From Candidatus Binatia bacterium (lineage in GTDB: Bacteria; Desulfobacterota; Binatia; UBA1149; CAITLU01), in assembly GCA_036493895.1 (NCBI GenBank), contig DASXOZ010000078.1, forward strand, positions 1 through 38,366: DNA of 38,366 nucleotides, given 5' to 3'. Under the pieces are notes generated by a model. The model did no database searches and was not told where the DNA came from. It was given only the letters and a program-made list of their open reading frames with translations. Positions within the stretch are counted from its first letter, which is position 1; each line of letters begins with the position of its first letter. The position numbers were made by a program, and so were the translations under genes. Positions 25,858 to 34,221 of the stretch are shown piece after piece.

Positions 25858-26856
25858 GTGCTGACGAAGCAGCCATTCGAGCGATCGGAGGAGGGAGGGC
25901 GCGTGGAGGCAGCGGTGCCCGACGACGGTAGTGCGCGCGTACCGGCACGCAACGGATCACTCGCCGTCACGGTGTTCCGGCTCCTGCGCGTGGACCACTG
26001 GCTGAAGAACGGGTTCACGTTCGCCGGCGTGCTCTTCAGCGGCCGCTTCCTCGATCCGTCGAGCATCATGGCCGCAGCCTCCGCCTTCGCGCTGTTCTCG
26101 GCGGCAGGCAGCGCCGTCTACATTCAGAACGACATCACGGACCTGGATTCGGATCGTCGCCATCCGACCAAGCGCAATCGTCCGATCGCCGCCGGCGTCG
26201 TGCCGCTGCCGGTCGCGCGCGTCGTGCAGGTCGCGCTTCTTGCCGTGTCGCTCGGCCTGGCGCTGCGGCTCGACCCGAGGATCTTCGAGCTCATCGCGGC
26301 GTACGTGGTTCTCAACGTCTCGTACAGCCTGTGGCTGAAGCACGTCGTCATCGTCGACGTGATGGTGATCGCGGTCGGATTCGTGCTTCGCGTCGTTGCC
26401 GGCTGCGTCGTCATCGACATCGCGCCGTCGCAGTGGATCGTGCTGTGCGCGTTCATGCTCGCGCTGTACCTCGGTTTCGGCAAGCGGCGCCAGGAGCTGG
26501 TCCTCATGCAGGACCGCGCCGACTACCGCCGCCCGGTGCTCGACGACTACGGACTGCGTTTCCTCGACCAGCTGATGGTCATCGTCAGCGCCGTGACGAT
26601 CGTCTGCTACATCCTGTTCACGATGTGGCCCGACACCATCGCCCGTCACGGCACGGCCAATCTCGTCTATACCGTCCCGTTCGTGATGTACGGAATGTTC
26701 CGCTTCGACTGGCTGGTGCATCACCGCAAAGGCGGCGATCCGACCCGGGCCCTGCTGACCGATCCGCACTTGATCGCGACCGTGGTGCTGTGGGCGCTGG
26801 TCGCAGGAATGATCCTCGGTCCGGGCTGGCGCGGGGAACCGCTGCCGCCGCCGTGA
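25858..26856 (+). CDS. UbiA-type prenyltransferase, phosphoribosyltransferase-like
   Basis: This 332-residue integral membrane protein has about eight or nine helices. The first Asp-rich motif is NDITDLDSDRRHPTKRNRPI (residues 91-110) and the second is YSLWLKHVVIVD (about 156-167). The HPTKRNRPIAAG continuation and the YxxxLK motif are the variants I associate with decaprenyl-phosphate phosphoribosyltransferase (mycobacterial Rv3806c type) rather than ubiquinone or haem prenyltransferases. That enzyme makes polyprenyl-phosphoryl-5-phosphoribose from PRPP. The GTG at 25858 has AGGAA 4-5 nt upstream. The gene overlaps the next by GTGA. The subfamily call is based on motif resemblance. Confidence 0.85.
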   Translation: MLTKQPFERSEEGGRVEAAVPDDGSARVPARNGSLAVTVFRLLRVDHWLKNGFTFAGVLFSGRFLDPSSIMAAASAFALFSAAGSAVYIQNDITDLDSDRRHPTKRNRPIAAGVVPLPVARVVQVALLAVSLGLALRLDPRIFELIAAYVVLNVSYSLWLKHVVIVDVMVIAVGFVLRVVAGCVVIDIAPSQWIVLCAFMLALYLGFGKRRQELVLMQDRADYRRPVLDDYGLRFLDQLMVIVSAVTIVCYILFTMWPDTIARHGTANLVYTVPFVMYGMFRFDWLVHHRKGGDPTRALLTDPHLIATVVLWALVAGMILGPGWRGEPLPPP

Positions 26857-29168
26857 TCGACGAGCCCGCAAGTCACGTTCCCATGCTGTCCATGCCGTTC
26901 TCCGTGCACTGCGCGCGTCGCGGAAATCTTGCGGCTGTCTGCGCCTTCGTGCTGGCGGGCGTGCTGTATCTGCTGCTCGTCGTCCTGCCGCAGGCGTCGA
27001 ACTCTCCGGTCGGCGCTTCGTACGACATCTACAACGCGACGATGCCGAACCAGATGTACCTTTCGAGGGCGCTGGCACGCGGCTTCGGCGCGCTCTGGAT
27101 CAGCGACCAGAACTGCGGCCAGCCGTTTCTGCCGGTCTCCCTCCTCGGCCCGTTCTACCCGCTGAGCTGGCTCATGCTCCTCGGCGCAGACCGCGGCGCC
27201 ATGCTGTTCCTGATCGTCACGTTGCAGTTCGCCACCGCCGGCGTCGGCGCCTACGCGCTATGCCGCATGAGCGGAGCCAGCACGGTTGCCGCGATCGCAG
27301 GCGGACTGACGTTCCAGTTGTGCGGGACGACCGTGAGCAATGGGCTTTGGGTACCGACTGCAGTCATGGGCCCTTACGCCCTGATGCCCGCGGCCTGGGC
27401 CGCGCTGGAGTACCTGATCGAACGACCGACGATTCAGCGCGCCGCACTGCTCGCGATCCTGATCACCATCCAGGCCCTTGGCGGTTATCCCCAGATCGTG
27501 CTGTTCACGTACGAAATCCTCGGCCTGCGGCTGCTGCTCGCGCTGGTGACGCTGCCCGCCGATATGCGCTGGAAGGTGCTCGGGTGGTCGCTGGTCGCGA
27601 TGTCCCTGCCAGCGCTTCTTGCGGCGGTGTACCTGCTGCCGGCCGGCGAATTCGCCGCGATGTCGATTCGCGCCAGGCACCTTTCGGCCGCAGAGTTCGT
27701 GATGTTCCTGAATGAGACCTGGGCCAACTTCCGCCTGGATGCGGGCACCACGGTGGTGGAGTACGTCCCGCCGTACACGATCGTCGGATGCATGCTCGCG
27801 GCATGCGTGCTCGGCCGCGTACGCCATCGACCTCTGGCGACGTTCTATTTCGCTGTTGCCGTCCTGTTCGCCATGCTGCCGTGGGACACCGTGTTGCGCG
27901 AGGCATACCTCAGCCTTCCGGTGGCCGGCTCCTTTCGCGGCCCGATGCGATTCCTCTGGGTGAGCACGGCAGCACTCTCGGTCGCCGTCGCGTGCGGAAT
28001 CGACATCATCGCGGGATCGGCCGGCCAGAGCCGCCGCGTGCGGCTGGCGATTGCACTCGCGGCGGTCGCCGGAGTTCTCGTATTCCTGGCGATTCACGAT
28101 CTTCCGTTGTCGACCGCGGAGACAGCGTTGGCGACCGGTGCGCTCGCCGTGGTCGCGATCGCGCTTGGATCGGGCCGGTGCGCCCCCTTGGCGGCACCGT
28201 TGCTGCTGGTGCTGGCGACCATCAACCTTGCGCTCTCCCACAAACCGTTCTTCCACCTGCTCCCGGACACCAGCGAGCTCACGCGCCGCAGCGCCACTTA
28301 CGAGGCCCTGCGCGAGCGGATGACGCCGCAGGATCGCTTCGTCAGCGTCGGTGTCCACCTCGACTACTCCAACGCCGACAAGGCCGCGACCATTTTTGAC
28401 CTGCCGTCGATCAGCGACTACGAGCCGCAGACCTCGCAGCGTTACGCCGAGCTCATTTATTACCTCGCGGCGAAAAGGAAGCTGACGTCGATCGGCGATT
28501 TCTACTTCGGCTGGGTTGCGCTTCCGGGTGCCCGAAACCTGTTCGACCTGCTCGCGACCCGCTACGTGCTCTGGGATCCGCAGTCGGAGCATCCGCTCAA
28601 CATGAATGGCCTGGTCGAGATCGGCCGCAGCGAGGGACTGATCCTGTACGAGAATCCCCAGGCCCTTGCGCGGGCGTTCTTCGTGCCGACTCTCGAAATC
28701 GCGCCCGACGGCATCGAGACGATCCAGCGACTGAACGATTCGAGCTTCGATCCGACGGCCGCGGCGCTGGTGTCCGAAGCACCGGCCGATGGTTTCGTCG
28801 GCGAGACGCCGCCCGCCGAAGGCATTGCGCGCATCGTGTCGGATCGTTCCGAGGAATTGACAGTGGACGTCGACTCGATCGGCGAGGGGTTCCTGTTCGT
28901 TTCCGACCAGCTCTACCCGGGATGGACTGCGACGGTCAACGGCGCTCCGGCACCGATTTTGCGGGCCAACTACGCCTTTCGTGCCGTCCATGTTCCCACG
29001 GGTGCCTCGGTCGTCGTCATGCGCTACCGCCCGTGGAGCCTCATCATCGGCGCCGTCGTTTCCACCGTCGCAGCTGCCGGACTGGCCGTCGCGCTGCTGG
29101 TCGCGCGGCGCCGTCGCAAATCGGCAGCGCGCGCGCAGCCCCGCCCCGAGGCGATCGCAGCAGGCTGA
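26853..29168 (+). CDS. YfhO-family membrane protein, putative GT-C transferase
   Basis: This 771-residue protein has roughly 12 membrane helices and a large extracytoplasmic C-terminal region before a final helix. The N-terminal luminal loop (YDIYNATMPNQMYLSRALARG, then FGALWISDQNCGQPF), the LPVAGSFRGPMRFLW stretch, and the late SDQLYPGWTATVNG motif resemble the YfhO family. Family members in Firmicutes transfer sugars from polyprenyl-phosphate donors onto lipoteichoic acid outside the cell. A similar donor here would fit the prenyltransferase encoded just upstream. The start is the GTG at 26853, which overlaps the preceding stop (GTGA); ATGs at 26883 and 26892 are alternatives. It is the last gene of the operon. 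Confidence 0.85.
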   Translation: MIDEPASHVPMLSMPFSVHCARRGNLAAVCAFVLAGVLYLLLVVLPQASNSPVGASYDIYNATMPNQMYLSRALARGFGALWISDQNCGQPFLPVSLLGPFYPLSWLMLLGADRGAMLFLIVTLQFATAGVGAYALCRMSGASTVAAIAGGLTFQLCGTTVSNGLWVPTAVMGPYALMPAAWAALEYLIERPTIQRAALLAILITIQALGGYPQIVLFTYEILGLRLLLALVTLPADMRWKVLGWSLVAMSLPALLAAVYLLPAGEFAAMSIRARHLSAAEFVMFLNETWANFRLDAGTTVVEYVPPYTIVGCMLAACVLGRVRHRPLATFYFAVAVLFAMLPWDTVLREAYLSLPVAGSFRGPMRFLWVSTAALSVAVACGIDIIAGSAGQSRRVRLAIALAAVAGVLVFLAIHDLPLSTAETALATGALAVVAIALGSGRCAPLAAPLLLVLATINLALSHKPFFHLLPDTSELTRRSATYEALRERMTPQDRFVSVGVHLDYSNADKAATIFDLPSISDYEPQTSQRYAELIYYLAAKRKLTSIGDFYFGWVALPGARNLFDLLATRYVLWDPQSEHPLNMNGLVEIGRSEGLILYENPQALARAFFVPTLEIAPDGIETIQRLNDSSFDPTAAALVSEAPADGFVGETPPAEGIARIVSDRSEELTVDVDSIGEGFLFVSDQLYPGWTATVNGAPAPILRANYAFRAVHVPTGASVVVMRYRPWSLIIGAVVSTVAAAGLAVALLVARRRRKSAARAQPRPEAIAAG

Positions 29169-29261
29169 AACGGAAGCAGCCGTGCGCGTGCATTGGCCGC
29201 CGAATTGGGATTACATCGGCCGGCTTCGATCTGCGCGCCGGCGGGTACGGGTGCGCCAATG

Positions 29262-29299
29262 GGAGCCGGCTCCGGGTTGTCCGCCCGCCAATGCGGGCG
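29262..29299. other. Palindrome and hairpin upstream of biotin carboxylase
   Basis: A 12-bp perfect palindrome GGAGCCGGCTCC (29262-29273) is followed by a stem-loop of CGCCCGC, loop CAAT and GCGGGCG (29282-29299, 7-bp perfect stem). They lie in the 171-bp gap between the YfhO gene and the biotin carboxylase. Together they could be an operator plus a leader hairpin, or an end structure of the upstream operon. No T-tract follows. Confidence 0.5.
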
Positions 29300-29339
29300 A
29301 GACAGATTGACCGCGCGCCACCTTCACCGGGAGAACGGA

Positions 29340-30725
29340 ATGTTTCACAAGGTCCTGATCGCCAACCGTGGCGAGATCGCCATTCGCGTGGCCAAGGCGT
29401 GCCGGGAGCTCGGCGTGCGCTCGGTCGCGATCTACTCGGACGCCGACGCCGACGCTCCCCATGTCCACGCCTGCGACGAAGCCGTGCATGTCGGCAAGTC
29501 GCCGAGCCGCGAGAGCTATCTTTCGATCGGCAATGTGATCCAGGCCGCGCTGTCGGCCGGAGTGGACGCGATCCATCCCGGCTACGGCTTCCTGTCCGAG
29601 AATGCGCATTTCGCGCGGGCGATCGAGGACGCCGGCATGGTGCTGATCGGGCCGTCGCCGTCGGCCATCGCCGCGATGGGCGACAAGACCGAGGCGCGCG
29701 CGCTCGTTCGCACGGTCGGCGTGCCGGTTACTCCGGCCATCGAAGCTCCTCCCGATGACGTCAAGGAGCTGGAAGCCCAGGCCACGCGCATCGGGTTTCC
29801 CCTTCTCGTCAAGGCGGCGGCCGGAGGCGGCGGGCGCGGGATGCGCATCGTGCGCGCGATCGGCGAGCTCGCCGAGGCGCTCGAGAGTGCCCAGCGCGAG
29901 GCGGCCTCCGCATTCGGCGACGGCCGCGTATTCATCGAGCGCTACGTCGAGTATCCGCGCCACATCGAGATGCAGATCCTCGCCGACCGCTACGGCAACA
30001 TCGTCCACTTCGGCGAGCGCGAATGCTCGCTGCAGCGCCGCCACCAGAAAGTCGTCGAGGAAGCGCCGTCGGCCAGCGTCGATGCCGCGCTGAGGGCGCG
30101 CCTGGCCGCCGCTGCGACGGCCGCCGCGCGCTGCGTCGCGTACGTCAATGCCGGTACCGTCGAGTTCCTCGTCGACAAGCACCGGGGCATCTACTTCCTC
30201 GAGATGAACACGCGCATCCAGGTCGAGCACCCGGTGACCGAATGGGTGTACGGCGTCGACCTCGTGCAGGCCCAGATCCGCATCGCGGCCGGGGAGCCGC
30301 TGTGGATCCGCCAGGAAGACGTCGTCCCGCGCGGCCACGCGATCGAAGCGCGCATATACGCCGAAGATCCCGCGCAAGGATTCCGCCCCGCGCCCGGCAA
30401 GATCGAACTGCTCGTCGAGCCTCGCGGGCTCGGCATCCGCGTCGACTCGGGAGTGCGAACCGGCTGGCAGATCCCGATCTACTACGACTCGATGATCAGC
30501 AAGCTTTCGGTGTGGGCCGGCGACCGCGAATCGGCGCGGCGCCGCATGCTCGCCGCGCTTGCCGAGTACCGCGTCGACGGTGTCACCACCAATATCCCTT
30601 TCCTGATCTCGCTGCTGTCCCACCCCGACTACGTCACGAACAACGTGTCGACGGGGTTCCTCGGCGATCATCTCCCCGAGATTCTCGAGACGGCAGTGAG
30701 CAGGGAAGTCGCGGTCGAGTCGTGA
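29340..30725 (+). CDS. accC: Biotin carboxylase subunit (AccC-like)
   Basis: This 461-residue enzyme carboxylates biotin on a separate carrier protein using ATP and bicarbonate, the first half-reaction of acetyl-, propionyl- or other acyl-CoA carboxylases. The N-terminal MFHKVLIANRGEIAIRV, HPGYGFLSEN, the ATP-grasp loop AAAGGGGRGMRIV (about 160) and NTRIQVEHPVTE (about 289) are all intact. The protein ends where the biotin-carboxylase domain ends, so it lacks the BT and BCCP parts seen in the 650-residue alpha chains. The ATG at 29340 has GGAG about 7 nt upstream. No BCCP or carboxyltransferase gene is nearby, so the partner and the acyl-CoA specificity are unknown; accC is a family label. 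Confidence 0.93.
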   Translation: MFHKVLIANRGEIAIRVAKACRELGVRSVAIYSDADADAPHVHACDEAVHVGKSPSRESYLSIGNVIQAALSAGVDAIHPGYGFLSENAHFARAIEDAGMVLIGPSPSAIAAMGDKTEARALVRTVGVPVTPAIEAPPDDVKELEAQATRIGFPLLVKAAAGGGGRGMRIVRAIGELAEALESAQREAASAFGDGRVFIERYVEYPRHIEMQILADRYGNIVHFGERECSLQRRHQKVVEEAPSASVDAALRARLAAAATAAARCVAYVNAGTVEFLVDKHRGIYFLEMNTRIQVEHPVTEWVYGVDLVQAQIRIAAGEPLWIRQEDVVPRGHAIEARIYAEDPAQGFRPAPGKIELLVEPRGLGIRVDSGVRTGWQIPIYYDSMISKLSVWAGDRESARRRMLAALAEYRVDGVTTNIPFLISLLSHPDYVTNNVSTGFLGDHLPEILETAVSREVAVES

Positions 30726-31045
30726 GCTGGACGAGCGTCTGGGCATGGACGGCGGCAGCGGCGCTCGCAGGCGCGCTCGTCTGCCTGAAGTCCCTGCTCG
30801 ACGTCAGGGACGCCGCGCGGCCTGCCGACGTCGGCCCGCTCGCGTGGATCATCACGATGCTCGTCGCTGCAGCCGTGGGGACCGGGTCGGGCATGGCCCT
30901 TCAGCATTGGTACTGCGGCAGCAATGCCCAGTGCGGCCTGTCGCAGTTCCTTGCGCTTCCGGCCTGCGTCGTGACCGTGCAGATCCTGTCGTTCGGCGTG
31001 CTGGTGCAATGGCGCAAGCGGCTTTCGAGTCGCCGCAATGCCTGA
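30722..31045 (+). CDS. Small three-helix membrane protein
   Basis: This 107-residue hydrophobic protein is not recognised. It has three likely membrane helices (the WAWTAAAALAGALVCL region, PLAWIITMLVAAAVGTG, and ALPACVVTVQILSFGVLV), with a basic C-terminus (RKRLSSRRNA) suggesting a cytoplasmic end. A short loop holds two cysteines (WYCGSNAQCG), which could form a disulfide outside. The GTG start overlaps the biotin-carboxylase stop (GTGA), and its 3' end overlaps the next gene by 8 nt. The double overlap is the main evidence that it is a translated gene. It might be an accessory protein for the transporter downstream. Confidence 0.75.
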   Translation: MSWTSVWAWTAAAALAGALVCLKSLLDVRDAARPADVGPLAWIITMLVAAAVGTGSGMALQHWYCGSNAQCGLSQFLALPACVVTVQILSFGVLVQWRKRLSSRRNA

Positions 31046-31769
31046 TTTCGCCACCAGCATTCCCCCCGACCCAGCCACCAACCCGAGGCACTACAAGTAC
31101 TACGACCTCGTGATGGCGGCCTTCGTCACGATACTGCTGTGCTCGAACCTGATCGGGCCCGGCAAGTCGTGCCATATGTTCGGCCTGAACTTCGGCGCGG
31201 GAAACCTCTTCTTTCCGTTCAGCTACATCTTCGGCGACATCCTGACCGAGGTCTACGGCTACGCGCGCACCCGCAAAGTGATCTGGGCCGGCTTCGCCGC
31301 GATGATCTTCGCGACGATCATGAGCCAGGTCGTGCTCGCGATGCCGCCCGATCCGTACGAGCCGTACAACAGGATCATCGATCCGGCGCTGCACGTGGTC
31401 TTCGGCAACACCTGGCGCATCGTTGCCGGATCCCTCGTCGCGTTCTGGGCCGGCGACTTCGTCAATTCCTACGTGATGGCCAAGATGAAGCTGTGGACCG
31501 AGGGGCGCTACCTGTGGACCCGCACCGTCGGATCGACCGTGTGCGGCCAGGCCGTCGACAGCGCGATCTTCTATCCTCTCGCGTTCGCGGGCCTGTGGTC
31601 CGCGCAGACGGTGCTGCAGGTGGTCCTTTTCAACTACGCGCTGAAGGTCGTCTGGGAAATCCTCAACACGCCGCTCACCTATGCGATCGTCCGCTTCCTC
31701 AAGCACGCCGAGAACGAGGACTGGTACGACCGCCAGACCGATTTCACTCCGTTTTCGCTGCAGGATTGA
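31038..31769 (+). CDS. Queuosine-precursor transporter (YhhQ family)
   Basis: This 243-residue inner-membrane protein has about six helices. The signature stretch NLFFPFSYIFGDILTEVYGY, the later SLVAFWAGDFVNSYVMAKMK and the RTVGSTVCGQAVDSAIFYPLAF segment (Asp and Gln within the helix) match the YhhQ/COG1738 family, which imports queuosine precursors such as preQ0 or preQ1. The N-terminus NPRHYKYYDLVMAAFV is typical. The ATG at 31038 lies inside the end of the preceding gene, so it is translationally coupled to the biotin carboxylase and the small membrane protein, an unexpected neighbourhood. No queuosine biosynthesis gene is visible in the window, which fits salvage rather than synthesis. 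Confidence 0.9.
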   Translation: MPDFATSIPPDPATNPRHYKYYDLVMAAFVTILLCSNLIGPGKSCHMFGLNFGAGNLFFPFSYIFGDILTEVYGYARTRKVIWAGFAAMIFATIMSQVVLAMPPDPYEPYNRIIDPALHVVFGNTWRIVAGSLVAFWAGDFVNSYVMAKMKLWTEGRYLWTRTVGSTVCGQAVDSAIFYPLAFAGLWSAQTVLQVVLFNYALKVVWEILNTPLTYAIVRFLKHAENEDWYDRQTDFTPFSLQD

Positions 31770-31820
31770 GCGCGCGGCGAATTCCGCTCGTGATGCTCCT
31801 TCCCGGCGCGAAGCTCGCGG

Positions 31821-31844
31821 CCGGGGCTGTTGCCAGCGCCCCGG
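31821..31844. other. Hairpin downstream of the yhhQ-like gene
   Basis: CCGGGGC (31821-31827) pairs perfectly with GCCCCGG (31838-31844), and GCTG/CAGC inside the loop could pair alternatively. A run of five A (31846-31850) follows on the plus strand, so it lacks the T-tract of an intrinsic terminator. It lies 52 nt past the transporter stop and 47 nt before the haloperoxidase start. Confidence 0.5.
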
Positions 31845-31890
31845 TAAAAACCACAATGACTCCGGGCGCCGGGCGCGATACGTAAGTGCG

Positions 31891-34212
31891 ATGATTTTAC
31901 CCGGGTGGGGCACGGGGCGAGCAGATCAGGCGCGAGCGCTGCGCGGGCGCATCGCGAAGTCGTCGGCATACGTTGCCCGCCGCAGCGTCGTCTGCCTGGT
32001 CGTCCTCGCCACGTGGACAGCCAACGCCGCTTCGGACGTAACCACGACGACCACCGCCATCACGACGACGACGGTCCTGGACGCTCCGACGACCACCACC
32101 TTGTCGCCCACCACCACGCAGCCAGCGGAAACGACGACGACCCTGGCCGCCGAAACGACGACGACGCAGGCAGCGGCCACGACGACCACCACGCTGGCGG
32201 TGCCGCCTTCGATCCTGCCGCTGCGCCGCTGCGGTGATCCTTCCGGCGACGGTGAGGTGAGGGCCGGCGATGCGCTGTTCGTTCTGCAGGCCGCCGTGGG
32301 AACCCGCGCCGATTGTCCAGCGCTCGTCTGCAAAGCGGGCGGCGGCTTCCAGGCCGTGCACGCGTCCGACGCCCTCGCCGTGCTTCGCGCTGCGGTGTCG
32401 GCCGATGCGCTGGCGGCGCTTCGCTGCCCGACGATGGCGAGGTTCTGGGACGAACAGCTGCTGGCGGCGATCCGCCTGGACATCCCGAGGCCGACGGTCC
32501 ACGCGCGCAATCTTTTTCACCTGTCCGTGGCGATGTGGGACGCGTGGGTGGCCTACGATCACGAGACGAATGCCGCACCGTACGTGTTCGCCGAAAAGCC
32601 TCCGGCCGACCCCGACGTCTACACGGCGCGCAGCGTAGCGATGAGCTACGCCGCCTACCGGATCCTCAGCCATCGTTTCGTGACGTCGCCCAACGCCGCG
32701 ACGAGCCAGGCCGGCTTCGATGCGGCGATGGACTCTCTCGGCTATGACCGCACCTTCCATTCCACCGACGGCGACTCGCCGGCGGCAGTCGGCAATCGCA
32801 TCGGCCAAGCGGTCATCGACTATGGAATGGGCGATGGCGCCAACGAAGCGAACAACTACGCCGACGATACCGGTTATGCTCCGGTCAACACGCCGCTGTT
32901 TCCTGCACTCAGCGGAACGACGATGGCCGACCCGAACCGCTGGCAGCCGCTCTCGCTCAAGTTCTCGGTGACGCAGAACGGGATCCCGCTTCCGATCACG
33001 GTGCAGACGTTCATCTGTCCTCACTGGGCAGAGGTGAAATCGTTCGCTGTAGGCGACATCGATCCGGGTCCTCCGCCGCGGCTCGGCACGGCCAGCGACG
33101 CCGAATTCAAGGATTCTGCCCTGACAGTCGTGCGCCTGAGCTCGCAGCTGGATCCGTCCGACGGCGTGATGGTCGACATCTCGCCCGGCAGCCTCGGCAA
33201 CAGCACTCTCGGCACCAACGACGGAAGCGGCCGTCCGCTCAATCCGGTAACAGGACAGCCCTACGCGCCGCAACTGGTTCTGCGCGCCGACTACGCGCGG
33301 GTGCTCGCCGAATTCTGGGCCGACGGTCCCAATTCCGAAACTCCGCCCGGCCACTGGAACGTCATCGCCAACTTCGTCGCCGACCAGCCGCGCTTCGCCA
33401 AACGGCTGCACGGCACCGGTCCCGTCGTCGACAACCTCGAATGGGACGTCAAGACCTACCTTGCAGTCAACGGCGCAGTGCACGACGCGGCGATCGCAGC
33501 GTGGGGCAACAAGGGCCGCTACGACTCGGCGCGACCGATCTCGATGATCCGCTACATGAGCAGCCTCGGCCAGTCGTCGGATCCGGCGGGCCCAAGCTAC
33601 AACCCGAACGGAATGCCGCTCGAGGACGGCCTGGTCGAGGTGATCACTGCCGAAAGCTCGGCGCCGGGCGAGCGACACGAGCATCTGGCTTCGCACGTCG
33701 GCGAGATCGCGATCCGGGCGTGGCTCGGCAACCCCGCGGATCCGAAGACGCAGACGAGCGGAGTCGGCTGGCTTCGCGGCGTCGACTGGCTCCCCTACCA
33801 GAAAGCCACTTTCGTGACGCCGGCTTTCGCCGGTTACTTCTCGGGACACAGCGTCTTCAGCCGCGCCGCGGCCGAAGCGATGACCGAACTGACCGGAAGC
33901 GCGTTCTTCCCGGGCGGCCTCGGCGAATTCCACGCAGCGGCGGGCAGCTTCCTCGGCTTCGAGTACGGCCCGACCGGCGACGTGACGCTGCAGTGGGCCA
34001 CCTACCAGGACGCCGCCGACCAGGCCGGTCTTTCGCGCATTTATGGAGGTATCCACATTCGCGCCGACGACTTCACCGGCCGCATCGCAGGCTACGACAT
34101 CGGCCGCGACGCCGCGGCGCTGGCCGAACAGTACTGGGACGGAACAGTCGCGGCGACCGGCACTACGCGGTCCAGCGCCGCTTCTCTCGCGTCGCCGCCT
34201 CGTTCCCGCTAG
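31891..34212 (+). CDS. Secreted vanadium haloperoxidase/PAP2-type protein with dockerin-like repeat
   Basis: This 773-residue protein starts with a long basic region and a signal-like helix (VVCLVVLATWTANAAS). A stalk of Thr runs follows (about residues 49-107), then a dockerin-like calcium-binding repeat (CGDPSGDGEVRAGDALFVLQA, with D116 as first ligand, and a second half HASDALAVLRAAV). Next comes a large N-domain (RNLFHLSVAMWDAWVAYD) resembling DUF6851. The C-terminal domain carries the full PAP2/vanadate signature: K541-x6-R548-P549, S651-G652-H653, and S715-R716-x5-H722-x3-D726. It may be a halogenating peroxidase or a phosphatase; vanadium use cannot be read from sequence. I started at the ATG at 31891; the GTG-poor upstream frame is noncoding. 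Expected location is outside the cell or in the periplasm. Confidence 0.87.
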   Translation: MILPGWGTGRADQARALRGRIAKSSAYVARRSVVCLVVLATWTANAASDVTTTTTAITTTTVLDAPTTTTLSPTTTQPAETTTTLAAETTTTQAAATTTTTLAVPPSILPLRRCGDPSGDGEVRAGDALFVLQAAVGTRADCPALVCKAGGGFQAVHASDALAVLRAAVSADALAALRCPTMARFWDEQLLAAIRLDIPRPTVHARNLFHLSVAMWDAWVAYDHETNAAPYVFAEKPPADPDVYTARSVAMSYAAYRILSHRFVTSPNAATSQAGFDAAMDSLGYDRTFHSTDGDSPAAVGNRIGQAVIDYGMGDGANEANNYADDTGYAPVNTPLFPALSGTTMADPNRWQPLSLKFSVTQNGIPLPITVQTFICPHWAEVKSFAVGDIDPGPPPRLGTASDAEFKDSALTVVRLSSQLDPSDGVMVDISPGSLGNSTLGTNDGSGRPLNPVTGQPYAPQLVLRADYARVLAEFWADGPNSETPPGHWNVIANFVADQPRFAKRLHGTGPVVDNLEWDVKTYLAVNGAVHDAAIAAWGNKGRYDSARPISMIRYMSSLGQSSDPAGPSYNPNGMPLEDGLVEVITAESSAPGERHEHLASHVGEIAIRAWLGNPADPKTQTSGVGWLRGVDWLPYQKATFVTPAFAGYFSGHSVFSRAAAEAMTELTGSAFFPGGLGEFHAAAGSFLGFEYGPTGDVTLQWATYQDAADQAGLSRIYGGIHIRADDFTGRIAGYDIGRDAAALAEQYWDGTVAATGTTRSSAASLASPPRSR

Positions 34213-34221
34213 CAAGCGCCC

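Noticed and set aside
25858..26856. Ubiquinone 4-hydroxybenzoate or haem O prenyltransferase
   Set aside because: The HPTKRNRPI and YxxxLK-type motifs fit the phosphoribosyltransferase group better, and no quinone or haem gene is adjacent.
31891..34212. The missing prenyl-phosphoribose phosphatase of the upstream operon
   Set aside because: It has a PAP2-type site but is secreted, large, dockerin-bearing and separated from that operon by three unrelated genes and more than 2.7 kb.
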